From the NCBI GenBank assembly GCA_944320195.1, contig CALUGP010000012.1, forward strand, positions 1 through 64,000: DNA of 64,000 nt. The letters are read 5' to 3'. The DNA is from an uncultured Prevotella sp. GTDB taxonomy: Bacteria; Bacteroidota; Bacteroidia; Bacteroidales; Bacteroidaceae. Made by a program: the position numbers and the translations under genes. This document shows, piece by piece, positions 1-7,855 of the stretch (the stretch's first letter is position 1; each line of letters opens with the position of its first letter). The notes under the pieces were generated by a model that had not been told where the DNA came from, searched no databases, and saw nothing but the letters and a program-made list of their open reading frames with translations.

Positions 1-77
1 GAGGGATTCGAACCCCCGGTGCCTCTCAGCACGACGGTTTTCAAGACCGTTGTAATCGACCACTCTACCATCTCTCC
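1..77 (-). tRNA. tRNA-Ser(UGA), 3' end cut by window edge
   Basis: Read on the minus strand, the segment has a GGAGAGA acceptor 5' half, a D arm, an anticodon loop CTTGAAA (anticodon UGA), a long variable arm as expected for a class II tRNA, and the T-loop motif GTTCGAATC. The 3' part of the acceptor stem lies before base 1 of the window, so the gene is partial here. A matching tRNA-type promoter lies about 40 nt upstream. Confidence 0.93.
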
Positions 78-116
78 TTTTGTCGGGAAGACAAGCTTTG
101 CGTTCAAAAGCGAGTG

Positions 117-148
117 CAAAGGTAAGCAGTTTTTTTCATTTCTCCAAA
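117..148 (-). promoter_or_regulatory. Promoter of tRNA-Ser
   Basis: On the minus strand TTTG (145-148) is followed after exactly 20 nt by TACCTTTG (117-124), which fits the Bacteroidetes sigma-factor consensus. The bases after the -7 box read CACTCGC, the same start-site sequence as at the tRNA-Lys and tRNA-Phe genes in this window. Confidence 0.8.
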
Positions 149-256
149 TTTTTCGCCGCTTTTTTGCTTTTAAGTTCGTTTCTTTGCCTGTTTGTGTGGG
201 TGTTGATTGTTGTGGCTGTTGTCTGTGTTCAGCGCATGGTTTACATGCCCTTTTGT

Positions 257-360
257 AACATGCTGATATCCAATGAGTTGCAAAAGGCCGTCTTTTGCGT
301 GATAAAAGACGGCCTTTTGGCGTGCGGTTTGCGGCCTTTTGCGACGCGAAAAGCCGTCAA
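257..360. repeat. Composite intergenic repeat, copy A
   Basis: A 20-nt module (261-280, TGCTGATATCCAATGAGTTG) is followed by a perfect 15-bp inverted repeat, AAAAGGCCGTCTTTT with a 7-nt loop (282-318), and then two degenerate half copies up to about 360. The rest of the 79-454 gap holds only the tRNA and mutS2 promoters; the ORFs crossing it are products of the repeat. It is one of about eleven related copies in the window. Confidence 0.85.
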
Positions 361-419
361 TTGTGTTATGCCTGTTTGTGGGCGGCTTGGTGGCAAAACG
401 CAATTGGCGGTCGCAATGC

Positions 420-450
420 TTTGCAATGACGAGCAAAATGAGTAATTTTG
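420..450 (+). promoter_or_regulatory. mutS2 promoter, predicted leaderless start
   Basis: TTTG (420-423), a 19-nt spacer and TAATTTTG (443-450) match the Bacteroidetes consensus very well. The mutS2 ATG begins 4 nt after the -7 box, which is about where transcription should start, so the mRNA would have almost no 5' leader. Confidence 0.75.
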
Positions 451-454
451 CAGC

Positions 455-2992
455 ATGATTTATCCGAATACTTTTGAAAGCAAGATTGGTTTCAACGAGA
501 TACGCGCGTTGTTGCGCGAGCGTTGCCTCAGCACGTTGGGCAAGGACATGGTGGACGGCATAGCCGCGTCAAGCGATGCCGTGGTGGTGAACGAGTGGCT
601 TGCGCAGGTGCGCGAGTTCCGCCGTTTGCAGGAGGAAGCCGATGATTTTCCCATGCGTTACTTCTTCGACGTGCGCCAGGCTGTGGCGCGTCTGCGCCTT
701 GAGGGCACTCATCTGGACGAGGCCGAGCTGTTCGACCTGCGCCGTTCATTGGATACGATATGCGCCATAGTGGATTACCTGAACCGTGGCGGAGATGGTG
801 AAGGGGAGGACAGAGAGCATCCTTATCCTGCGCTCCACCGTCTGACGGATGGTGTAGCGACGTTTCCGCAACTGGTGAGACGCATTGACCAGATACTCGA
901 CAAGTTCGGGCGGATAAAAGACACGGCGTCGCCGGAACTGGCGGGCATACGCCGTGAACTTGCACGCACAGAGGGGTCTATTTCGAAAACTCTGTATGGA
1001 ATCCTGCGCTCTGCCCAAGGCGAGGGGTTGGTCGACAAGGACGTGACGCCCGCCATGCGCGACGGCCGCCTGGTGATTCCTGTCAGCCAGGGTCTGAAAC
1101 GCCGCATCCGCGGCATCGTGCACGACGAGTCTGCATCCGGCAAGACGGTTTTTGTTGAGCCGGCGGAGGTGGTAGAGGCCAACAACCGCATACGCGAATT
1201 GGAGTCGGAAGAGCGTCGCGAGATAATACGCATACTCACTGAGTTTGCCAAGCTGGTGCGTCCGCATGTCGCGCCGATACTCGATTCTTACAGGTTTCTT
1301 GCCAAGATAGACCTCATATACGCCAAGGCTGAGCTGGCGAAGACGGTAAAGGGCATAGAGCCTGACGTTGAGTCGTATCCGCATATAGACTGGATAAGGG
1401 CGGCTCATCCGTTGCTTGGTCTTTCGCTCGAGAAGCAGGGCAAGGCCGTTGTGCCTCTCGACATCATGCTGACCAAGGAGAAGCGCATACTCATCATCTC
1501 AGGGCCTAACGCCGGCGGAAAGTCTGTCTGCCTCAAGACGGTGGGCCTTGTGCAGTACATGCTGCAGTGTGGGCTGTCAGTTCCGGTAGAGGAGCGTTCG
1601 CGCATGGGCGTGTTCCGCAACATATTCATCGACATAGGCGACGAGCAGAGCATTGAGAACGACCTCAGCACGTACTCCAGCCATCTTATGAACATGAAGC
1701 AGATGATGCGCCATGCCGACGATTCCACGTTGCTGCTCATCGACGAGTTCGGCACGGGCACCGAGCCGCAGATTGGCGGAGCGATAGCCGAGGCCGTGCT
1801 TAAGCAGTTTTGCGGCAAAGGCGCTTACGGCGTGATAACCACCCATTACCAGAACCTGAAGCACTTTGCCGACAGCCACGACGGAGTGGTGAACGGCGCG
1901 ATGCTTTACGACAGGCAGCAGATGCAGCCCCTGTTTCAGCTCTCCATAGGCCAGCCCGGCAGCTCGTTCGCCATAGAGATAGCGCGGAAGATAGGCCTGC
2001 CCGAGGCCGTAATCCGCGACGCGAGTGATATTGTGGGCAGCGACTACATACAGAGCGACAAGTATCTTCAGGACATCGTGCGCGACAAGCGCTATTGGGA
2101 GAACAAGCGTCAGACCATACACCAGCGCGAGAAGAGCCTCGAACAGGCCATTGCCCGTTACGAGAACGAGGTGAAGGAACTTCAGCAGAGCCGCAAGGAG
2201 ATTCTTGCCAAGGCAAAACTGCAGGCAGAAGAGTTGCTTGGCGAGAGCAACCGCATGATAGAAAAGACCATAAAGGAGATACGCGAGAGCCAGGCCGAGA
2301 AGGCCGAAACCAAGAAGATACGCGAGGAACTGGAAGCCTTCAAGGCCGGAGTGAAGGACATCGACACCGCCGCCAATGACGAGCTGATAGCCAAGAAGAT
2401 GCGCCAGATACAGGAGCGGAAGGCCAGACGGGAGAAGAGAAAGCAGGAGAAGGAGAGTGAAAAATTAAAAGTGAAAAACGAAAAATCTGCTAGTGAAGTT
2501 AATTCTTCACTCTCACCTCTTAATTCTTCACTTACTCCCGGCGACACTGTGCGCATCAAGGGGCTTACCTCGGTTGGCAAGATAGAGAGCGTAGACGGGA
2601 AAATGGCTACGGTGATATTCGGAGACATGCGCACCAAGATGCGCGCCGAGCGGCTTGAAAGAGCGGAGAAGCCGAAGCAGGAAGAGCCGAAGGCGTATGT
2701 CAACGTCAGCCGCGAGACGCGCGAGGCCATTGATTCGCGCAAGCTGAACTTCAAGCAAGACCTTGACGTGCGCGGTATGCGGGGCGACGAAGCGATAACC
2801 GCCGTAACTTATTTCATCGACGATGCCATACTCGTAGGCATGAGCCGCGTGCGCATTCTGCATGGAACCGGCTCGGGAATACTGCGCCAACTCATCCGCC
2901 AATACCTTGCCACGGTGCCCAATGTGGTGTCGTTCCGCGACGAGCATGTGCAGTTTGGCGGTGCGGGAATCACCGTTGTAGACCTTGAATGA
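455..2992 (+). CDS. mutS2: Endonuclease MutS2 (MutS family ATPase with Smr domain)
   Basis: The 845-residue protein has the MutS2 layout: an N-terminal MutS core without the mismatch-recognition domain, an ATPase with Walker A GPNAGGKS at 350-357 and a LLLIDEFGTG Walker B, a long charged coiled coil (about 530-680), and a C-terminal Smr nuclease domain (about 770-845) with LDVRGMR and HGTGSGILR. MutS2 proteins suppress homologous recombination or, in some species, rescue collided ribosomes; which applies here cannot be told. The MIYPNTFESKIGF start matches the usual family N-terminus. Residues about 669-693 are encoded by a palindromic low-complexity insert (separate entry). The stop codon touches the left arm of a long hairpin shared with vsr. 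Confidence 0.95.
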   Translation: MIYPNTFESKIGFNEIRALLRERCLSTLGKDMVDGIAASSDAVVVNEWLAQVREFRRLQEEADDFPMRYFFDVRQAVARLRLEGTHLDEAELFDLRRSLDTICAIVDYLNRGGDGEGEDREHPYPALHRLTDGVATFPQLVRRIDQILDKFGRIKDTASPELAGIRRELARTEGSISKTLYGILRSAQGEGLVDKDVTPAMRDGRLVIPVSQGLKRRIRGIVHDESASGKTVFVEPAEVVEANNRIRELESEERREIIRILTEFAKLVRPHVAPILDSYRFLAKIDLIYAKAELAKTVKGIEPDVESYPHIDWIRAAHPLLGLSLEKQGKAVVPLDIMLTKEKRILIISGPNAGGKSVCLKTVGLVQYMLQCGLSVPVEERSRMGVFRNIFIDIGDEQSIENDLSTYSSHLMNMKQMMRHADDSTLLLIDEFGTGTEPQIGGAIAEAVLKQFCGKGAYGVITTHYQNLKHFADSHDGVVNGAMLYDRQQMQPLFQLSIGQPGSSFAIEIARKIGLPEAVIRDASDIVGSDYIQSDKYLQDIVRDKRYWENKRQTIHQREKSLEQAIARYENEVKELQQSRKEILAKAKLQAEELLGESNRMIEKTIKEIRESQAEKAETKKIREELEAFKAGVKDIDTAANDELIAKKMRQIQERKARREKRKQEKESEKLKVKNEKSASEVNSSLSPLNSSLTPGDTVRIKGLTSVGKIESVDGKMATVIFGDMRTKMRAERLERAEKPKQEEPKAYVNVSRETREAIDSRKLNFKQDLDVRGMRGDEAITAVTYFIDDAILVGMSRVRILHGTGSGILRQLIRQYLATVPNVVSFRDEHVQFGGAGITVVDLE
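2459..2540. repeat. In-frame palindromic insert within mutS2
   Basis: An AT-rich stretch (AGTGAAAAATTAAAAGTG near 2458, its imperfect complement near 2515-2535) can fold on itself and contains an inner AGTGAAG/CTTCACT hairpin. It stays in frame and encodes a Ser/Lys/Asn-rich linker between the coiled coil and the KOW-like/Smr region. Composition and wording resemble the long intergenic hairpins at 55183-55275 and elsewhere, and differ from the GC-richer mutS2 sequence around it. Confidence 0.65.
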
Positions 2993-3085
2993 AGGTGAGA
3001 AGGTGGGGAAGTGAGAAGGTGAGAAAACAATACAAAGTGCCTTTTGCATTTTCTTACCTTCTCACTTTCCCACCTTCTCACCTTC
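2991..3085. terminator. Long inverted repeat between mutS2 and vsr
   Basis: Two 37-nt arms (2991-3027 and 3049-3085), built from short GAAGGTGAGA-like units, are nearly perfect complements with a 21-nt loop. The mutS2 TGA (2990-2992) overlaps the left arm and the vsr TGA (3062-3064) lies inside the right arm, so the last vsr codons are part of the hairpin. It is placed as a bidirectional terminator or mRNA 3'-end stabilizer for two convergent genes. Confidence 0.75.
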
Positions 3086-3571
3086 AATTGTTTTTTCCGC
3101 CGCCATGTCCCAGCTGTCACTTTCCGGCAATTTGTATTTCACGGCATGGTCTTCCAGATATATCTTGTTCAGCGTATAGGCGAGCGACTCGAGCGTCTGC
3201 TCGCGCACCTTGGGCTTAAGCTGGCATTCCCACACGGTTATGCAGTGCCAGCCCATGCGCGCCAGGGCCTGCTGCTCTTCGCGGTCGCGGCGGCGGTTGC
3301 GCTCTATCTTCGCGCGCCAGAAGGCGGTGTTGCTCTTCGGCAGGCGGAAAGCGGGGCAGTCGTGCCCGTGCCAGAAGCATCCGTTTATGAATATGCACGT
3401 GCGGTATTTGCGCAGCACTAAGTCGGGATGGCCGGGTAGGCGCGGACTGTTGAGCCGGTACCTGAAGCCGCAGGCGAACAGATACCGGCGCACAATGAGC
3501 TCGGGCCGAGTGTCTTTCGACCGTATCGCGGCCATGATCTTGCTGCGTTTTTCTTTAGAGAACAGATCCAT
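3062..3571 (-). CDS. vsr: Very short patch repair endonuclease (Vsr)
   Basis: The 169-residue protein carries the Vsr signature: MAAIRSKDTRPE near the N-terminus, LPGHPDLV with the metal-binding Asp50, CFWHGHDC (65-72) with the catalytic His and zinc ligands, and a VWECQLK motif. Vsr nicks 5' of the T in T:G mismatches left by deamination of 5-methylcytosine. No cytosine-5 methyltransferase is encoded in the window, so this copy is an orphan here. It follows the HTH-like gene by 32 nt and is probably the last gene of the kinase operon. Its last residues, rich in Glu, Gly and Lys, are encoded within a hairpin arm, so the true family C-terminus may be a little shorter. Confidence 0.93.
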   Translation of the reverse strand: MDLFSKEKRSKIMAAIRSKDTRPELIVRRYLFACGFRYRLNSPRLPGHPDLVLRKYRTCIFINGCFWHGHDCPAFRLPKSNTAFWRAKIERNRRRDREEQQALARMGWHCITVWECQLKPKVREQTLESLAYTLNKIYLEDHAVKYKLPESDSWDMAAEKTIEGEKVGK

Positions 3572-3603
3572 CGCTTTAATGTTGAATAGTGAAAGTGCCC
3601 TTG

Positions 3604-4200
3604 TTACCGTTCACCTTGCAGATTGTTTTTTATCCTAATCAAGGTCAGCCCGTGCCTGATGCCTGCCACGTAAGACGCCGGCCGGCTCCCGGCTCGGCTC
3701 AGACCGGTGACGTACAGCGGCTCACCAAGGCAGAACAACGACGCGCTGAACACGTCGCCTGCGCGCAGCTTGCCGTTCACGGCCTTCTCCACGACGAAGC
3801 GGTTGCCGCCCATATGGCGGATCATGCAGTAGCGGTCAGGCGGCCAGCCTATTTCCAGAAGGTCGCCTGCGGCAAGGTCAGTGGCAGACACCTGCCGTCC
3901 GTCGAGGAAAGCTGACTCCGTTCCGGCATTGTCGCGCACGGCAGCGCGGAAGCTATTCCAGTCAGCGTAGCCTGCAAAACGGGCGAATATCGACAGCGTG
4001 TCATCACGCAACCGGTTGTTGTTCTCAATGTATCCCCACAGCCGCTTTACGGTAGTCATGCCCACGTGGCAGCCCGTCTCGCGCTCAATCAGGGCCGTCA
4101 GTCGGCTGAAGTCGGCAGGAGTGGCCAGCCTGCCGCCCGTTTTCGCCTCTATGGCCAGCTTCAGGCTTTCTATTTCAGGGTGATGTTCTTGCATGGGCAA
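3604..4200 (-). CDS. HTH-like N-terminal domain protein, unknown function
   Basis: The 198-residue protein is soluble. Residues about 10-90 form a helical region with TPADFSRL, TTVKRLWGY and TLSIFARFAGY, a pattern seen in Bacteroidetes proteins that I take for a helix-turn-helix-like DNA-binding module. Residues 100-198 are predicted beta-rich. The gene starts 10 nt after the kinase stop codon and is therefore very likely co-transcribed with it, which makes it a candidate partner or target of the kinase. I do not recognise a named family. Either Met1 or Met3 could be the start. Confidence 0.7.
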   Translation of the reverse strand: MPMQEHHPEIESLKLAIEAKTGGRLATPADFSRLTALIERETGCHVGMTTVKRLWGYIENNNRLRDDTLSIFARFAGYADWNSFRAAVRDNAGTESAFLDGRQVSATDLAAGDLLEIGWPPDRYCMIRHMGGNRFVVEKAVNGKLRAGDVFSASLFCLGEPLYVTGLSRAGSRPASYVAGIRHGLTLIRIKNNLQGER

Positions 4201-4210
4201 AATGCTCTTT

Positions 4211-5533
4211 TTATTGTTCGTTTTCAGTTTTCGGTCTGTATTTTTCCCGTTGAAAAGATTTGTATGTGTCGCGCATCGCGTCCAGTGCGGCGGTCTTGTA
4301 TAGCGGATATGCAGGTGACGAGCGGCTGATTATGCGTGCTGTTTCATCCTTTATGGCTTGTTCTATTTTCGTGAATTGTCCGCCTTCCAAGTCGAGCCGC
4401 TCTTGAAGCGGCACGCTGCTGTCGGCCAATACGCGTTCGTCGGCCTGAAGCATGGCAAGCGTTTTTTCTCTTGCAAGCTTGCAGAGCGCTGCCAGACGTT
4501 TGTCTTTGTTGAAGTTGTTGATGGCCTTTGTTGTGGCATTTGCCATTTGCCAGACGGGCTTTTCTCCTTGTTTGATATAAATGGTGTCAGGGGTGGGGTG
4601 GGTTGTTTGTCTTGTGGTGTGTGGCGTCAGACGTGAAACATGGTCGGTTTGCGTGGCCTCGTTGCCACCTCCAAGGATGGTGAAGGCCGCCGCAGCTACG
4701 ACTGCCGTGACGGCAAAGGCCGTTGCTGCCGCTTTGCCTGCCGTGTGAGTGGGTGTCAAGGCTGTTCCTATTTCAGCCGCCGAAGCGTAACGCCGGTCGG
4801 CATCCGGCTTTGTGCAGCGTGCTGAAATGCGTCCCAGACGCACCCACTTGTGGGGCAATGCACCGTTAATCTCGCCTATTATTACCCCAAAAGCGTAGAT
4901 GTCGGCCCGTGTGTCTGCTGCCTGTCCAACCGTCTGTTCCGGTGCGGCGTACCGTCTGGTGCCTGCCGGCTGCTTAAGCACGGCGTAGCTGTCTGTGTCA
5001 GAGTAGCCGAAGTCTATCAGCTTCACGTTGCCGCCGTTGCCGGTGAGCATGATGTTTTCAGGTTTCAGGTCGCGGTGTATTATTTGCCGGCTGTGTATGT
5101 ATTCCAGTGCTTTGCATGTCTGCAAGATAACCTGCCGCGCTTCGTCGCGTGTCATTTTTCTTTCGTCTAAAACGCTGCGCAGCGTCCGTCCGTCGATGTA
5201 TTCCATGACGATGCACGGCCCGAGGCCGTCGACGCTCTCGAATCCTATGGTCTGTACGATGTTGGGGTGGGACAGGTTGTAGCTTATTTCAAATTCCTTT
5301 TGCAGCAGTCCGAGATACAGGGGATTTCCGGAGTGCCCGACCTTCAGGCATTTCAGCACATGCCATTTGCCCATGCGCTTGGCGCGGTAGAGTGCGGCGT
5401 GGCCGCGTGCAGACGTGTACAGTGGCTCGATGTCGGTGAAGTGGTTGGTTATCACCAGCTCCGCGCCTTGTAGAATCAGCCTTGACTCTGACTCGTTGCT
5501 TCCTTGAATACCTGTCGTTCCGAGGTTTCCCAT
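4211..5533 (-). CDS. Eukaryotic-like Ser/Thr protein kinase, membrane anchored
   Basis: The 440-residue protein has a Hanks-type kinase domain (about 35-260): ATP lysine K61 in HVLK, HRDLKPEN at 153-160 with catalytic D155, DFG at 174-176 and an APE motif at 197-199. A hydrophobic segment (about 270-288) follows, then a roughly 150-residue, Lys-rich, presumably periplasmic tail. The position of the glycine-rich loop reads ARGHAALYRA instead of GxGxxG, which is unusual. It heads a minus-strand operon with the HTH-like gene and vsr. The substrate is unknown. Confidence 0.9.
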   Translation of the reverse strand: MGNLGTTGIQGSNESESRLILQGAELVITNHFTDIEPLYTSARGHAALYRAKRMGKWHVLKCLKVGHSGNPLYLGLLQKEFEISYNLSHPNIVQTIGFESVDGLGPCIVMEYIDGRTLRSVLDERKMTRDEARQVILQTCKALEYIHSRQIIHRDLKPENIMLTGNGGNVKLIDFGYSDTDSYAVLKQPAGTRRYAAPEQTVGQAADTRADIYAFGVIIGEINGALPHKWVRLGRISARCTKPDADRRYASAAEIGTALTPTHTAGKAAATAFAVTAVVAAAAFTILGGGNEATQTDHVSRLTPHTTRQTTHPTPDTIYIKQGEKPVWQMANATTKAINNFNKDKRLAALCKLAREKTLAMLQADERVLADSSVPLQERLDLEGGQFTKIEQAIKDETARIISRSSPAYPLYKTAALDAMRDTYKSFQREKYRPKTENEQ

Positions 5534-5561
5534 TTGTCGCCGGTTGGGGGTTTGATGTATG

Positions 5562-5569
5562 CAAAAATA
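5562..5569 (-). promoter_or_regulatory. Probable promoter of the kinase operon (-7 box)
   Basis: TATTTTTG on the minus strand lies about 29 nt before the kinase ATG. No clear TTTG is seen at the expected upstream distance, so the call rests on the -7 element and its position. Confidence 0.5.
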
Positions 5570-5645
5570 CTAAAAACATGGCTAAGTGCCGCTTCTTGGC
5601 GCAATGTTTTTTGTTTTTAAGCATGTGCGTGTTGCCCGGTTGTTT

Positions 5646-5760
5646 TGCGAAAGGCCGTCTTTCATGTTGCAAAATGTGGCCTTTCGCCGTTCAAAAGACG
5701 GCCTTTTGCAGCATGAAAGACGGCATATTGGAAATGTGTTGGTAATCAATGGGTTACGCG
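5646..5760. repeat. Composite intergenic repeat, copy B
   Basis: Four alternating copies of the GCCGTCTTTTGC core (5649-5725) are followed by the 20-nt module TGTTGGTAATCAATGGGTTA (5737-5756). It fills the 263-nt gap between the kinase gene and the DUF805 gene. Confidence 0.85.
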
Positions 5761-5796
5761 TGGGTGCCTGCCGGGGCAAAACAGAGAGGCGGCTTG

Positions 5797-7113
5797 TCAA
5801 TAAGTTTTACTGTCGCTGAAGGTCTGTTCGTTGCCGTTTCGCCTTATTGTAACGTCCAGCACGTCGCGCACGGGGCTTTCCATGCTGTGGTAAGAATAGA
5901 AAATATCGTAGCCGTCGTTGGTCTCTTTTGTCCATCCGCTGAACGACCATGTGGTTATCCTGCCCATTTGCATGTCGCCTTTTTCCAGACCGTTCACCAT
6001 GTTCTGCTCGCACATGAACCGGTAATTGTCCCTGCCAACAAGCGAGATGAGCCTGTCGCGCCATATTGGCAGGGGGAATTTGCAGTATTCAAGCTCACGG
6101 GAGTTGCCGTTTTCAAACAGGTCGTACAGCGTGGCGTAGCCTTGGCTGGTTGGTTGCGTAGTGTCGGCCGGCTTGTCGGTGGTCTCCCCGTAGTCTTCGA
6201 CAGGCTGCGAGTAGTCGCCTGTTTCCGTATCATCTTCAAACGGAGTCAGGTCAAAATTCATTTCAGGTTCTTCCTCTTGGTTGTCAGTGTTGTCGGCATA
6301 ACTGTCGCTGAAAAGGCTTTGCGCGGCTTCAGTCTTGCGGTCCAAGGTGGCAAATCCGATGGCCAGGCACAGTGCCGTGGCAACGCCTATTGAGCCGAAG
6401 AGCACGTAGTCTTGGGTCACGGCGTAAGGCTTCAAGGTCTTTTCTTCGCCTTTCCGGCAGAACAATATGATGAGTATTACGGCTCCGACGAGAGGTATCA
6501 GTCCCCAAAGCAGGTGCCAGCCGCTCCGTCCGGTGTCGTGCAGTCGGCGCACGGCGAAGGCCAACGATGGCACGAGTAACGCTACTGAATAAAGCGGATA
6601 AAATACGAACGGCGCGCCAAACAGGGCGAAGTCAAGGCTGTAGACAGGCATCAAGGTGAGCAGCAGGAACAAGTATGCCATCCAAAAGCGCTTGCGCGAC
6701 AGCCTGCCTTTGAAGTCGGCGTAGTGGCGGAAGAACACGTCGGTGAAGTAATACCTGAACAGGCCGTCCGTTTCCTCATCCTCTTCGTCTTCTGTTTCCG
6801 TGTTTTCTGCATCGCCGTCGGCTTGGATTGCGGTTGGGTTTTCTGACCGTACCTGCCGTACAGACGGCTGTGCCTGCCGTGCATGGTAATCTTCTTGCAC
6901 CTGTGCAACCGTGTCTGCGCCTTTGATACGTTCATGGCAGTAGGGGCAAACGTCGGTGCCGTCCTCCACATCCTCGCCGCAGATGGGGCATTCTATCATC
7001 TTTTTCTCCTTTACAGACTCTTTCGGTTCGAGCCATTCGCCACAGTGCTTGCATTTCTTTGCCACTGCAAGGATTACTTCCCCACAATAGGGGCAACGCT
7101 TTGTTTCTTCCAT
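5797..7113 (-). CDS. Double zinc-ribbon, DUF805 membrane protein
   Basis: The 438-residue protein begins with two zinc ribbons (C7/C10/C21/C24 and C42/C45/C56/C59). After an acidic linker, residues about 128-240 form a DUF805 domain, marked by KGRLSRKRFW and RRLHDTGRSGWH and several membrane segments. The C-terminal half is an acidic, low-complexity stretch and then a folded domain of unknown type. It starts 2 nt after the stop of the preceding zinc-ribbon gene, so the two are one transcript. The function is unknown; the ribbons suggest protein-protein or nucleic-acid contacts on the cytoplasmic side. Confidence 0.85.
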   Translation of the reverse strand: MEETKRCPYCGEVILAVAKKCKHCGEWLEPKESVKEKKMIECPICGEDVEDGTDVCPYCHERIKGADTVAQVQEDYHARQAQPSVRQVRSENPTAIQADGDAENTETEDEEDEETDGLFRYYFTDVFFRHYADFKGRLSRKRFWMAYLFLLLTLMPVYSLDFALFGAPFVFYPLYSVALLVPSLAFAVRRLHDTGRSGWHLLWGLIPLVGAVILIILFCRKGEEKTLKPYAVTQDYVLFGSIGVATALCLAIGFATLDRKTEAAQSLFSDSYADNTDNQEEEPEMNFDLTPFEDDTETGDYSQPVEDYGETTDKPADTTQPTSQGYATLYDLFENGNSRELEYCKFPLPIWRDRLISLVGRDNYRFMCEQNMVNGLEKGDMQMGRITTWSFSGWTKETNDGYDIFYSYHSMESPVRDVLDVTIRRNGNEQTFSDSKTY

Positions 7114-7115
7114 TG

Positions 7116-7664
7116 TTATTCTGTATTTATTGCTGTTTCAACTATTTTATGTGCAAACGGAAATACAAATCCGAATACAGCCACGCTTGCAACGGCCTCC
7201 TTACCTGTCTGCTTATCGCGTATGTAACCAAGGGATATGACCTTGTAGTTCCTTATTTCCATTTCTAAACGCTGCTTCATGATAGCGTCGATTGCATAGT
7301 CTGAAAGCGTTTTGCTGTTTAAAACGGCGTTGCCGAGAATATTTGTGAGAGCATCTTCTCTTTCAAGATATTCGCGTGCAATATCTCTAATACATTCGCG
7401 CATGTCTGCTTTAAGTTCCTTTTTATGTCTTGTGTCTGACGGCAATGTAAGCCATGCAACAGCGCAAATGATGGCAATTACGATGACATTGCCCAAACAT
7501 CCCCATACGTTGCCGTCATCTTCAACCGTCTGGTCTTCTTTAACGGAGTCTTCCTGCTCTTCCGCTTTTGTTTTTTGTTCAATCCATTCGCCGCAGTGCT
7601 TGCACTTCTTTGCCACGGCAAGTATTTCCTCCCCGCAATAAGGGCAACGCTTTGTTTCTTCCAT
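7116..7664 (-). CDS. Zinc-ribbon membrane-anchored protein
   Basis: The 182-residue protein opens with the same zinc ribbon as its two neighbours (MEETKRCPYCGEEI, CKHCGEWIEQ), followed by an acidic linker, one membrane segment (about 56-73) and a roughly 105-residue domain on the far side, ending HKIVETAINTE. It is the middle member of a tandem trio. The sequence just upstream of its start repeats its own 3' end, a sign of past tandem duplication. Function unknown. Confidence 0.8.
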   Translation of the reverse strand: MEETKRCPYCGEEILAVAKKCKHCGEWIEQKTKAEEQEDSVKEDQTVEDDGNVWGCLGNVIVIAIICAVAWLTLPSDTRHKKELKADMRECIRDIAREYLEREDALTNILGNAVLNSKTLSDYAIDAIMKQRLEMEIRNYKVISLGYIRDKQTGKEAVASVAVFGFVFPFAHKIVETAINTE

Positions 7665-7666
7665 TG

Positions 7667-7737
7667 CTATTCTGTATTTATTGCTTCTTCAACTATTTTG
7701 CCGTCAAGTCCTATACACACGGACTTTGTATAAACTG
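7667..7737 (-). pseudogene. 3' remnant of a deleted zinc-ribbon paralog
   Basis: Directly upstream of the 7664 start, the minus strand reads in frame GLDGKIVEEAINTE and a TAG stop, nearly the same as the C-terminus of the 7116-7664 gene (HKIVETAINTE), and is followed by the same short spacer and ATGGAAGAAAC start. It looks like the tail of a former paralog whose body was lost. Farther upstream it runs into repeat copy C. Confidence 0.6.
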
Positions 7738-7850
7738 CGAAAGACCGTCTTTTAAGCTGCGAAAGCGTCCTTTTGTATTCCAATATGCCGTCTTTTGCAG
7801 GACAAAAGAGGGCATATTAGTAATGCGTTGACAACCAACGGGTTAGCCGG
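7736..7850. repeat. Composite intergenic repeat, copy C
   Basis: Degenerate GACCGTCTTTT, ATGCCGTCTTTTGC and inverted copies (7740-7818) are followed by the 20-nt module CGTTGACAACCAACGGGTTA (7826-7845). It separates two zinc-ribbon genes. Confidence 0.8.
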
Positions 7851-7855
7851 ATGCG

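Noticed and set aside
281-345. Similarity of the GCCGTCT core to the Neisseria DNA uptake sequence
   Set aside because: Only seven bases are shared, the flanking bases differ, and the copies are arranged as hairpins between genes; taken as coincidence without more evidence.
257-360. Repeat clusters considered as CRISPR arrays
   Set aside because: Copies alternate in orientation, have no uniform spacers, and no cas genes are nearby.
80-456. Overlapping frames on both strands before mutS2
   Set aside because: They consist of repeat copy A and promoter sequence; Cys/Phe-rich translations show no coding character.
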